Below are positions 1-10,320 of a DNA stretch of 35,412 nt, piece after piece. A program made the translations under genes and the position numbers. The notes beneath the pieces are model-generated. The model ran no database searches, was not told the DNA's origin, and was given only the letters and a program-made list of their open reading frames with translations. The number at the start of each line of letters is the position of its first letter. Within the stretch, counting starts at the first letter, position 1. Source of the DNA: JACCXJ01 sp052387115 (lineage in GTDB: Bacteria > Pseudomonadota > Gammaproteobacteria > JACCXJ01). The stretch spans positions 1-35,412 of the forward strand of contig JBQTJM010000213.1 in NCBI GenBank assembly GCA_052387115.1. Reading direction: 5' to 3'.

Positions 1-313
1 GCGTTGGCGGGTGTTGCTCCATTACATTCCGCCTGCGCCCTGCGGTGGGGTCGGGCTGATTTTGTGCCACTTTTGGCTCCTCGGGCCCACTTGTGGTGGG
101 GTGTTCATTTCTTCCCCGTCTTCTCCCGATCACAGGGCCTCGAAGAGATATGTCATTCCCACGGGCCGGTGATCACCTGTGTGTAGGCGAAAGTGGTGGC
201 CACAGGTTGGGGCGAGTTGCCCCGGATCGCCACCGGGACCACGCCGCCTGCGACCCCCACGCAGCCGTCAGGGTCCAATCCGCTCCGCAGTCATCGAGAC
301 CGGAAATCCTTTG
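1..313. other. No gene recognised at window start
   Basis: These bases lie downstream of the stop codon of the minus-strand beta-helix gene. Short open frames exist on both strands, but none has a convincing ribosome-binding site or recognisable protein sequence. A weak inverted repeat (ACCTGTG near 175, CACAGGT near 200) could be part of a transcription end, but it has no T-run. I see nothing else here. Confidence 0.4.
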
Positions 314-2359
314 TCATTTGCAGGGCGTCGACGGCTTCTTCGCGACGTATAGTTTTACTGCCGTCCCCGCCGCCGCGCCGGCTCCGGCTGCGGGGACCTG
401 GCTGACGACCAGTCCGATGTTGTTACAGGTAGGATCAACGACGTCGCTCACCGCGCCCCTCGTGAAGCCGGCCGCCGTGAGCGCGGTGGATGCCGCGCCG
501 ACGGTCTTGCCTTTGACATTGGGCACCACCGGCATCGCCGGCGGCAGCGGTGGCTGCACTGAAACGCCACCGAGATAGACAACCCCGTCGTTGTCGGTCA
601 CGTCGCAGCGGCCGTCGTTGTTGACATCGCCGAGGGTCAGGTCGCCGGTACCCGGGGCGGGATCGCCCCAGGTGTAGCCGTCCCAGACGAGGGGCCCCAG
701 GCGCTTGGTGGAGGTATTGAGATAGACCCAGTGGTTCGGGTTCCAGATGTTGTACTGGCTCGAATACCACCAGGTCGCACCGGTGGCCATGAAGCGGTCC
801 CCCACCCCGTCGCCGTCGAAGTCGCACCCGTTTTCGCCCACGTGCAGAAGGTTCAGGCCGAACGTGTTGTCCTGGTCCCTGAGGTTGTCCCCTTCGGTCT
901 GAAACATCGCGCCGCTATCCACCCAACCGCCCCATTCGTCGTCGTGCGCGAATACGTTCCCGACGACATCCGCGCCATTCGCAGGCCTCCCGCGCAGCTT
1001 GATGCCGGTGCCCTGGGTGTACAGGATCGTGTTGTAGCTCATGTTGAAGTATTCGCCGGCCGGCCCGCAGTACAAATCGAAGGGATAGGGAATGGGGAAC
1101 TTCCAGCAATCCTCGGTGCCGTGCACATCGAACTGGTGCGAGTAGGTCCCGGCCCACCCGCTGTTTTCCCCGCCGCCGTCGAGCACCAGGTTCCGCAGGG
1201 CGTAATACCCGATGCCGGGGGTGCCGGCGGCCGCGATGGCGTGGCGGTTTTCATCGAACACGTTCTTCTCGATCAGGGCGTACGCGCTGTCACCCACGAC
1301 CACCCCGTAGCCCTCGCGGCCGTAGTGCCGGTTGTGGTGGATGAAGTTGTCGTGCACCCACACGGTGTTGTAGTTATCAGGATTGATAACGCGCCGCGGG
1401 TCCCCCACCTGCACCCCGGCGCCCCGCCAGCCGGAGATCTCATTGTTGTCGATCTCGACGTTCTTACTCGAAAAGACCCTGATGCCGATGGACCCTGAGG
1501 CGTCTCCATCGGCGATCCCCATCTCGGCGCCTTCCAGACGCACACCGCTGATACGCACGTTGTCGTCGGGGTTATACTCGCCGATATTGAACAACAGCTC
1601 CGGGAAGGTCGTGGTGAACAACCTCGGCCCCGGCACGTTCGGGGTGCGCTCCCCGATGATGTGCACGCCGGGCTCGAAATGCAGGTTGTCCAGACCGCTC
1701 AGATCCAGTTCGACATGGCTCTGAATCCGGATCATCGCGTTCTGGGTGCCGATAGCCTGCAGAAACGTGTCCCGGTGATCGTTCGAGGTGATGTTGAAGA
1801 GCGGCCTTCCGTTCTCCTGCGGAAACTGCACCGTGACCGAAGCCGTGCCCAGGTCACGCCACCCACCGCCGCCTTGGCGTACCTGCAGAGTCCAGTAACT
1901 GTCGGCGGTTGGCTGCACCACCCTCGACCCGCTGAAGGAGACAGCCCCGATGCCGCTGCTGATGTACGGCGTGATCGCCGTACAACCGGCCGGAGGGTAC
2001 ACGTTCCAAGAAAGCGTCGCAGTCTGCCCCAACCCGACCTCCGCCGGCGACGCCGAGAAGTAGGCGGTGGTGTTACTCAGGCAATTAGCAGAGCCACCCC
2101 CGCCACCCCCGCCGCCCCCGCCACCCCCGCCATCGCCATCGCCATCGTCCACCGGGATAATAGCGCCCGCCGGCAACGACACCGCCAACACCGCCACCAA
2201 CACCACCAGGCCAGAAGCCCGCGACCGGCTACCCACCGCACGCCGAGCCAGCCCCGTCCCAGCCGAGACCCTCGACCACAAGGCAGAGGCCAGCGCCGGA
2301 GCGTTGGCGATGAGTAGGGATACCGCGGCACCCGCGGCATTGAGATGCTTAGTCTTCAT
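314..2359 (-). CDS. Exported right-handed beta-helix protein with poly-Gly linker and C-terminal PASTA domain
   Basis: This 681-residue protein is probably exported and binds or degrades a polymer, but its substrate is unknown. The start follows a good GAGGAG ribosome-binding site. The N-terminus has a long basic region and a hydrophobic segment at about residues 51-66 ending in an AGA-type cleavage site. Next come a run of 13 glycines (about 77-89), an Ig-like segment (about 95-180), and a central region of N- and G-rich repeats (for example VEIDNNEISGW and ALIEKNVFDENRHAI) typical of parallel beta-helix proteins. Near residue 580 is an Asp/Asn-rich GDVNNDGRCD element resembling a dockerin or EF-hand calcium loop. 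The last 70 residues (VPNVKGKTVGAASTALTAAG) match a PASTA domain, which in other proteins binds cell-wall muropeptides. It is the last of three minus-strand genes for exported proteins. The beta-helix and PASTA calls are sound; the function is not known. Confidence 0.85.
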   Translation of the reverse strand: MKTKHLNAAGAAVSLLIANAPALASALWSRVSAGTGLARRAVGSRSRASGLVVLVAVLAVSLPAGAIIPVDDGDGDGGGGGGGGGGGGGSANCLSNTTAYFSASPAEVGLGQTATLSWNVYPPAGCTAITPYISSGIGAVSFSGSRVVQPTADSYWTLQVRQGGGGWRDLGTASVTVQFPQENGRPLFNITSNDHRDTFLQAIGTQNAMIRIQSHVELDLSGLDNLHFEPGVHIIGERTPNVPGPRLFTTTFPELLFNIGEYNPDDNVRISGVRLEGAEMGIADGDASGSIGIRVFSSKNVEIDNNEISGWRGAGVQVGDPRRVINPDNYNTVWVHDNFIHHNRHYGREGYGVVVGDSAYALIEKNVFDENRHAIAAAGTPGIGYYALRNLVLDGGGENSGWAGTYSHQFDVHGTEDCWKFPIPYPFDLYCGPAGEYFNMSYNTILYTQGTGIKLRGRPANGADVVGNVFAHDDEWGGWVDSGAMFQTEGDNLRDQDNTFGLNLLHVGENGCDFDGDGVGDRFMATGATWWYSSQYNIWNPNHWVYLNTSTKRLGPLVWDGYTWGDPAPGTGDLTLGDVNNDGRCDVTDNDGVVYLGGVSVQPPLPPAMPVVPNVKGKTVGAASTALTAAGFTRGAVSDVVDPTCNNIGLVVSQVPAAGAGAAAGTAVKLYVAKKPSTPCK
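2094..2146. repeat. Low-complexity repeat encoding poly-glycine and Asp-Gly
   Basis: The plus strand shows an irregular CCGCCACCCC-type repeat followed by three ATCGCC-like hexamers. On the coding (minus) strand it gives the DGDGDG-plus-13-glycine linker of the beta-helix protein. Such a tract is prone to slippage, so the linker length may vary between strains. Confidence 0.8.
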
Positions 2360-2583
2360 GATAATCTCCTCATACCGTTAGCTCTGCTAACGGTGAATTG
2401 GGTCAACAACAATGATGCTGAGCGAGCCCGTCGATGGACTCATCAGCGCGAGAGCAGGCGTCGGTCGCTCTGCCCTATGCTTTTCGATCCTTGCACGATC
2501 GAACGGCGGCGGTGTCGTCCTGCCACCGCGTGCAGGCTGCCGGAAGACAACCGGCAGTCTGCCCATTTCATCCCCGCCGACGG

Positions 2584-3603
2584 TCAGAGCGGGCCCCCTT
2601 CGATCCCGTCCGGCTCGAGCCGTGCCCTGGCCGCGGCACGCACCGATTCGTCCTGGTCCGAGAGCGCCTCCTCGACTAAGGCCTTTCCCTGTTCCGCGGA
2701 GTCCGCGTTCTCGATGGCTAGGACCCGAACGCCGGGGTCCGGGTCGCGCAGGGCCTGCCGTAGGTGCCACATCGCTTCGGCCCCCCCACGGCTGGCCAGG
2801 ACCTGGATTGCCTGCCCGCGCACCCGGGCGTCCCGATCGGTGAGCGCGGCATCGATGGCCGACTTGACGATCGCCTTGTCCGCCTCGCTGCCCTCTGCAC
2901 CCTGTGACAGCGTCGCCAGTGCTTGAAGGCGCATCTCCGGGTCTTCATCCCGTGCCATGCCGAGGAGGTCGTCGATCGCTTCTTCATCGCCCAGCCCGGG
3001 CAACACGCCTGGATCCTCCGCGGTCACCTCAGGAGCCGCTGGTGGGTTGGGCGGGGCCCCCGGTGCCGCGATGGGCGCTGGGGGGCGCGTCCGGGTCTCG
3101 TTCGCACCGGCTGCGATAATCTCGCTGCTTCCGGCGCGTATCGTTCCGATCACCCACACCTCTTTCGGAACCGTGAGCGGCCCAGGCGCCTCGTCCGCGA
3201 CCGCGTACCGGAACATGAGGCTCGCCTCCGGGCCGAAGAGGCGTTCCAGCGCGCGCTTCAGCGGAAGGGTTGTGAATGATTCCGTGATCGACCCCGGAAG
3301 CGGCAGGGGGTAATGCAATCGGATCCCGGTCTCCTTCTGGATCGCGCCGAGCACCTCCGCATAGGACTGTTGGCTCGCATGCAGGCTCAAGAGGCCGTCA
3401 TTGAAGCGCAAGCGCAATGTCTGCGATTCGGGAGTCATCGATTTGGCCGCCTGAGATTCGGGGCCATTCGCCCATGCGGTGGCCATCGACAGCCATGCCG
3501 TCACGAGCATTGCGCCGATCGCAATCGAGCGCCGCCCTTGGCTTTCAATGCACAAGCTTCTTGAGGGCGCGGCTTCAGCTAGTTCAGCTAGCATGGTCTT
3601 CAT
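2584..3603 (-). CDS. Exported STN-like / HEAT-repeat protein
   Basis: This is a 339-residue protein. Residues 1-46 hold a basic stretch and a hydrophobic core (about 27-44) ending TAWA, consistent with a signal peptide. Residues about 63-135 (LRLRFNDGLLSLHASQQSYA, then LKRALERLF) resemble the STN (secretin and TonB short N-terminal) fold found in secretins and TonB-dependent receptors. A Pro/Ala-rich linker follows. Residues about 205-335 contain four to five HEAT-like units, each with a DPxxxxRxxAL pattern (DEDPEMRLQALATL, DRDARVRGQAIQVL, DPDPGVRVLAI, DQDESVRAAARARL). HEAT repeats usually mediate protein-protein contacts. The exact partner is unknown. A second ATG lies three codons downstream. 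It sits between the DUF3455-like gene and the beta-helix gene on the same strand, with gaps of 321 and 224 bases, so each gene may have its own promoter. Confidence 0.8.
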   Translation of the reverse strand: MKTMLAELAEAAPSRSLCIESQGRRSIAIGAMLVTAWLSMATAWANGPESQAAKSMTPESQTLRLRFNDGLLSLHASQQSYAEVLGAIQKETGIRLHYPLPLPGSITESFTTLPLKRALERLFGPEASLMFRYAVADEAPGPLTVPKEVWVIGTIRAGSSEIIAAGANETRTRPPAPIAAPGAPPNPPAAPEVTAEDPGVLPGLGDEEAIDDLLGMARDEDPEMRLQALATLSQGAEGSEADKAIVKSAIDAALTDRDARVRGQAIQVLASRGGAEAMWHLRQALRDPDPGVRVLAIENADSAEQGKALVEEALSDQDESVRAAARARLEPDGIEGGPL

Positions 3604-3873
3604 AAGTCCAAATACTCACCGTCAAATCCGTCTTGGCTCGGACGGATACTCTTGGTTACGGGAATGCCTTCTCTTCAGCAGGACCATCGTCGCTCGCCTC
3701 GGGTCTGAGGGCGATCGTTGCAAGAGCCGTCGCGCTCGAAGCGATCAGGATTACAATCCGTGACTATCATAAATAGCCTCCGCTGTCTCTCGGAATCGTG
3801 TACCCTACCTGATGCTCTCCAGAGCTCAACTGAACACGCCGATCCGACAATAACCCCGGCGGCCCTCAATAAG
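3604..3873. other. Intergenic region upstream of the HEAT-repeat gene
   Basis: This stretch lies between the terminator-like hairpin behind the DUF3455-like gene and the start of the STN/HEAT gene. It is the expected place for the promoter of the STN/HEAT gene. I see AT-rich patches around 3765-3785 but no promoter close enough to consensus to call. Confidence 0.4.
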
Positions 3874-3902
3874 AGAACCGGACGGTTGCGCCGTCCGGTT
3901 CT
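3874..3902 (-). terminator. Probable terminator of the DUF3455-like gene
   Basis: A perfect 12-bp stem (AGAACCGGACGG, loop TTGCG, CCGTCCGGTTCT) lies 22 bases past the stop codon of the minus-strand gene. On the minus strand it is followed by CTTATT, a weak T-rich tail. The stem strength and position support a transcription end, though the T-run is poor. Confidence 0.65.
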
Positions 3903-3924
3903 GCCAACCCCTTGCTCAGAGACC

Positions 3925-4638
3925 CTAGTCGCCGTCGTCTTCGTTGCTTTCGGCGGCCTTGTAGAAGAAGTAGTCGGCCGTGTAAGGCACCAAGGCCTTC
4001 CCGCCAACGTGCCCGGCCTCTGTACAACCGGTCGAGGGCATAACCCCACCACAGGTGTTGAGCCGCTGGATATAGGTTGTCTTTGTCAGCTTGCCGGTGG
4101 GCCCGAGTGGATCTGCATCCACCCTGAGCTTGAGCAAGGCGATCGTAGGTGACGTGACACCGTTGATTGTGCACGTAGTGGCGACCTGGGCGCGGGGAAC
4201 CGGCGGTTGGGCCCAGACGGCGCTAGTATCCTTTGATTCTTGCCAAGTGGGGCGCGGTATGCCACCCGCTGACAAGCCTGACGGGTCTGGTTCTAAAGGG
4301 TTGGAGCTTTGAAAATGCGTCATGTTTTGCTTGGTTAGGCCTTCATCCTTGAACAAGGTGGCCTGCGGCCCGAAAAGCGTCCACCCGTAAATCGTTACAC
4401 CTGATAATGAGTCCACCGAGGACCTGCAGACGTATTGCTGGGTACCGACGGCGTATCCAATGCGGAACAGCCTCCCTTCTGCCGGGCTTACATACAGGGG
4501 GGAGTCCGGAGTCACAGGCTGTACGAGGTGGTCAGCGTGAGCCAGCGGCAGCATGGTGGCCGTGAGAACCCCGGTGCACGCGATCCCCAGAAGATGACGC
4601 GCACTTTGTTTGGACTTTCTTCTGTAGTAGTGATTCAT
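3925..4638 (-). CDS. Exported DUF3455-like protein
   Basis: This is a 237-residue protein. The start follows GAGGA at a proper distance. Residues 1-35 form a signal peptide (basic MNHYYRRKSK, hydrophobic core, LAHA end). The mature part shows features I associate with DUF3455: a GTQQYVC strand, GWTLFGPQATLF, a PTWQ motif, T-x-IQRLNTCGG, and a closing VPYTADYFFYKA. Members of this family are secreted, with no established enzymatic role. It is the first of three minus-strand genes for exported proteins and has its own hairpin terminator. The acidic tail ESNEDDGD is unusual. The family assignment is from memory of the motif order. Confidence 0.75.
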   Translation of the reverse strand: MNHYYRRKSKQSARHLLGIACTGVLTATMLPLAHADHLVQPVTPDSPLYVSPAEGRLFRIGYAVGTQQYVCRSSVDSLSGVTIYGWTLFGPQATLFKDEGLTKQNMTHFQSSNPLEPDPSGLSAGGIPRPTWQESKDTSAVWAQPPVPRAQVATTCTINGVTSPTIALLKLRVDADPLGPTGKLTKTTYIQRLNTCGGVMPSTGCTEAGHVGGKALVPYTADYFFYKAAESNEDDGD

Positions 4639-4833
4639 GCAATTGTCCTCATTAAGCTCATTAATGAAATAGGCTGTGTATATACTGGTTTCCCGATTGG
4701 GTCTGCGCGGGTTTCCCGGAACGATCTGCGCCGTTTACACGGCACGCGTGTCTCAATCGTGGGGATACGGTAGGCGGTCTGCCTTACCGGAGGATTTCAA
4801 AACCGGACAATTTGCTTACAGTTGAAATCGTTT
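4639..4833. other. Divergent intergenic region, unassigned
   Basis: This region lies upstream of the minus-strand DUF3455-like gene. On the minus strand a TATATAC stretch near 4675-4685 could be a -10 element, but no clear -35 is paired with it. An imperfect hairpin (CGGTAGGC at 4768, GCCTTACCG ending 4789) is also present. No gene is supported. Confidence 0.35.
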
Positions 4834-4851
4834 CGGTTACAGTTGTAACCG
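4834..4851. promoter_or_regulatory. Operator-like perfect palindrome
   Basis: CGGTTACA-GT-TGTAACCG is a perfect 8-bp inverted repeat with a 2-bp centre. The half-motif TTACAGTTG also occurs at 4816-4824, exactly 21 bp (two helical turns) upstream of its copy at 4837-4845. This is how paired binding sites for a dimeric regulator are often arranged. The regulator is not identifiable from the window. Confidence 0.5.
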
Positions 4852-4865
4852 AGCCCATCACCGTT

Positions 4866-5184
4866 GGAGATAGGCCGGTACGGGGTCGAGCAGACGGGTG
4901 TGATTCCGTCGGTCCGACCCGATCGAGTTCCGGCGCGGCGCGCGGCGGTCCATGCTCTGCTTAAAAAGCCGCTGCAGTCCCGCGACCTGGCCCAGGCCAT
5001 CGCCAGCGCCTTGAACGTCCCCGGCGGCCACCAGCAAGGCCGCGCAGACACCGACGAGCATGCCCAGAACGGTCAGCGCATTGGCGTTGATGCCAACCCG
5101 CAGATAAACCCTCGCGATGCGGTCGAGAATCGGCTGGACGATGTTCGAACACTGGAGCTGGTAGAAGCGTGAGCATGACACCAC
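4866..5184 (-). pseudogene. Decayed CDP-alcohol phosphatidyltransferase-like gene
   Basis: On the minus strand, one frame reads SNIVQPILDRIARVY-LRVGINANALTVLGM-LVGVCAALLVAAG. This is very like the N-terminal helix of CDP-alcohol phosphatidyltransferases (phosphatidylglycerophosphate synthase-like membrane enzymes). The match then passes into another frame (TFKALAMAWA) and back (LQRLFKQSMDRRAPRR). Where intact enzymes carry the metal-binding DG-x2-AR motif, this copy has KQSMDRRAPRR, and the downstream G-x3-D-x3-D part and all later membrane helices are missing. There is no good start codon in the matching frame; the nearest is a GTG near 5184. I read it as a truncated, frameshifted relic. It is divergent to ccmA. 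Confidence 0.55.
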
Positions 5185-5239
5185 TTCCCCGAGCGGGCGC
5201 CCGAGGGCTGAGGCGCGTCGTTTCCGGTATGATCTCACC

Positions 5240-5878
5240 ATGTCCCCGGAGCGAGCCACGGCGAGCACGGAGCCATCCCTTTGCGTCTCCGGGCTCGAAT
5301 GCCGGCGCGGCGAGCGGCTCGTCTTCTCGAACCTCGAACTCGATCTCGAGGCCGGCGAGGTGTTGCAGATCGCGGGGCCGAACGGTTCCGGTAAGACCAC
5401 ACTCTTGCGGGCCATCGCGGGTTTGACCCCGCCCACGGCGGGCGAGGTACGCTGGTGCGGGCGGCGTATCGACGAGGGGCGCGTCGAGTTCTTGCGCGAC
5501 CTCGCCTATCTCGGCCATGCCGACGGCGTCAAGGCGGAGCTGACGGTGTGGGAGGACCTGGAGGTGGCCGAGTCCTTGCGCGGCGGGGGTTTGCGGATTC
5601 CCGATGCACTCGATCGCCTCGGCCTCACGGAGCTTTGCGATACCCTCGGCCGGTATCTGTCCGCGGGCCAGCGCCGGCGGCTCGCGCTCTCCCGGATCCT
5701 CACGAGCGGCGCGCGGCTGTGGCTCCTCGATGAGCCCTTCACCGCGCTCGACGAGGCCGCGATCGCGATCGTGGGGCGTCTCCTGGGAGAACAGGCCGAG
5801 CGCGGAGGGCTCGCCATCGTCACGAGCCACCATCCTCTGCCTATCGATCATGCACGCGTGTTTCGCCTTGCCGCATGA
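5240..5878 (+). CDS. ccmA: Heme exporter ATP-binding protein CcmA
   Basis: CcmA is the ATPase of the CcmAB(CD) complex, which releases holo-CcmE during system I cytochrome c maturation at the inner membrane. The 212-residue length is normal. It has Walker A GPNGSGKT (46-53), the ABC signature LSAGQ (140-144), Walker B LWLLDEP (160-166) and the switch histidine in TSHH (197). The last codons overlap ccmB by ATGA, so the two are translationally coupled. A TATGAT hexamer ends seven bases before the ATG, but I see no matching -35 element or clear ribosome-binding site. Confidence 0.95.
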   Translation: MSPERATASTEPSLCVSGLECRRGERLVFSNLELDLEAGEVLQIAGPNGSGKTTLLRAIAGLTPPTAGEVRWCGRRIDEGRVEFLRDLAYLGHADGVKAELTVWEDLEVAESLRGGGLRIPDALDRLGLTELCDTLGRYLSAGQRRRLALSRILTSGARLWLLDEPFTALDEAAIAIVGRLLGEQAERGGLAIVTSHHPLPIDHARVFRLAA

Positions 5879-6561
5879 GCCGCCGCTCCGGCCTGTGGCG
5901 CGCGTGTTTTGCGCTCATCAGGCGCGATCTCCTGTGTGTCTCACGCCACCGCGCAGAGGCCGCCAACCCGCTCTTGTTCTTCGCCATGGTCGCGACCCTC
6001 TTCCCGATCGCGCTGGGGCCGGATCCCAAGGTGCTCGCGGCCATCGGCCCCGGCGCCATCTGGGCCTCGGCGCTGCTCTCCACCCTGGTGTCGCTGGAGG
6101 GCATGTTCCGCCCGGATCTGGAGGACGGCAGCATCGAGCAACTCCTGCTCTGCCCGCACCCCCTGCCGGTCCTGGTGCTCGCCAAGGTGTGCGCGCACTG
6201 GCTCGCGACCGGCTTACCGCTCCTCCTGCTGGCGCCGCTCCTGGCCCTGCAGTTCGGTCTCGGCGTGGAGGCGACCGGGACACTGCTCCTGAGCCTCGTG
6301 CTCGGCACGCCGGCGTTGAGCCTACTCGGCGCGGTCGGTGTGGCGCTCACGGCCGGGCTGCGCGGCGCGGGGCTGCTGCTCGCGCTCTTGCTCTTGCCCC
6401 TCTACGTGCCCATCCTGATCTTCGCCACCGGCGCCGGCGGCGCCGTGCAGCGCGGCCTGGCACCGGGCGCCCATTTGAACATGCTCACGGCGCTCCTCGT
6501 GCTCGCCCTCACGCTCGCGCCCATCGCCGCCGCCGCCGCACTGCGCGTGCGCACCGGATAA
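5875..6561 (+). CDS. ccmB: Heme exporter membrane protein CcmB
   Basis: CcmB is the polytopic membrane partner of CcmA in cytochrome c maturation system I. The 228 residues show about six hydrophobic segments. The conserved N-terminal RRDLLCVSRHRAEAANPLLFF, the segment FRPDLEDGSIEQLLL, and the late stretch YVPILIFATGAG are typical of the family. It starts inside the ccmA stop codon and ends seven bases before the likely ccmC start. Confidence 0.95.
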   Translation: MSRRSGLWRACFALIRRDLLCVSRHRAEAANPLLFFAMVATLFPIALGPDPKVLAAIGPGAIWASALLSTLVSLEGMFRPDLEDGSIEQLLLCPHPLPVLVLAKVCAHWLATGLPLLLLAPLLALQFGLGVEATGTLLLSLVLGTPALSLLGAVGVALTAGLRGAGLLLALLLLPLYVPILIFATGAGGAVQRGLAPGAHLNMLTALLVLALTLAPIAAAAALRVRTG

Positions 6562-6568
6562 CTTGACC

Positions 6569-7309
6569 ATGGTCCATCTCGCAAGCCCCAGGGAGCTCTA
6601 TGCCTTCTCGCTACGCTGGTCGCGGCGCGTCGGTTTCGTCACGGCGATCCTCATGCTCGTGGGGCTCTATCTCGGGCTCGTCGTCGCGCCGCCCGATTAC
6701 CAGCAGGGCGACAGCTATCGGATCATGTTCGTACACGTCCCGAGCGCCTGGATGTCGCTGTTCGTCTATTCGATATTGGCCGGCGCCGGCGCCGTGGCCC
6801 TGATCTGGCGGGTCAAGGTGGCCGAGGTCGTGGCCGCCGCCAGCGCCCCGATCGGCGCGGCCTTCACCGCGCTCGCCCTCGCGACGGGGTCGATCTGGGG
6901 CAAACCCATGTGGGGGACCTTCTGGGTATGGGACGCGCGCCTCACCTCGGAGCTCGTGCTCTTGTTCCTGTATCTGGGCTACATGGCCCTCGACGCCGCC
7001 ATCGAGGACCGCCGCACGGCGAGCCGCGCGGCCGCCATCCTGGCGCTGGTCGGGGTCGTCGATCTACCCATCATCCATTACTCGGTCGAGTGGTGGAACA
7101 CGCTCCACCAGGGCCCCACCGTCACCAAGCTCGGCGCCCCGTCTATCCATCCCTCCATGCTCGCCCCCCTCCTCCTGATGGCGCTCGCCTTCACGGGCTA
7201 TTACCTGGCCCTCATGCTGGTGCGCGCGCGCTGCGAGCTCCTGACGCGCGAACGCGGCAGCGCCTGGGTACAGGAGATCGCGGCCGCCGATGCGGCGCCG
7301 CACCCCTGA
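6569..7309 (+). CDS. ccmC: Heme lyase / heme-handling protein CcmC
   Basis: CcmC binds heme with CcmE and passes it to CcmE in the periplasm. I choose the ATG at 6569; a TTG two codons earlier is in frame but less likely. The 246-residue protein has six membrane segments, the tryptophan-rich WGTFWVWD motif (115-122) of the heme-handling family, and two histidines at the expected positions, in FVHVPSAW (His56) and IIHYSVEWWN (His170). The expected next genes ccmD, ccmE, ccmF, ccmG, ccmH and ccmI do not follow; a CheB-CheR gene begins 34 bases later. Confidence 0.95.
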   Translation: MVHLASPRELYAFSLRWSRRVGFVTAILMLVGLYLGLVVAPPDYQQGDSYRIMFVHVPSAWMSLFVYSILAGAGAVALIWRVKVAEVVAAASAPIGAAFTALALATGSIWGKPMWGTFWVWDARLTSELVLLFLYLGYMALDAAIEDRRTASRAAAILALVGVVDLPIIHYSVEWWNTLHQGPTVTKLGAPSIHPSMLAPLLLMALAFTGYYLALMLVRARCELLTRERGSAWVQEIAAADAAPHP

Positions 7310-7343
7310 CCCGCATTTCTCGCCGCTGCCCGTAAAGACTGCA

Positions 7344-10269
<2,926 letters not shown>

Positions 10270-10320
10270 GATACGCGGACACCGGCCCCCGGCCCAGCCC
10301 CAGCGACCGTGCCTGAGAGA

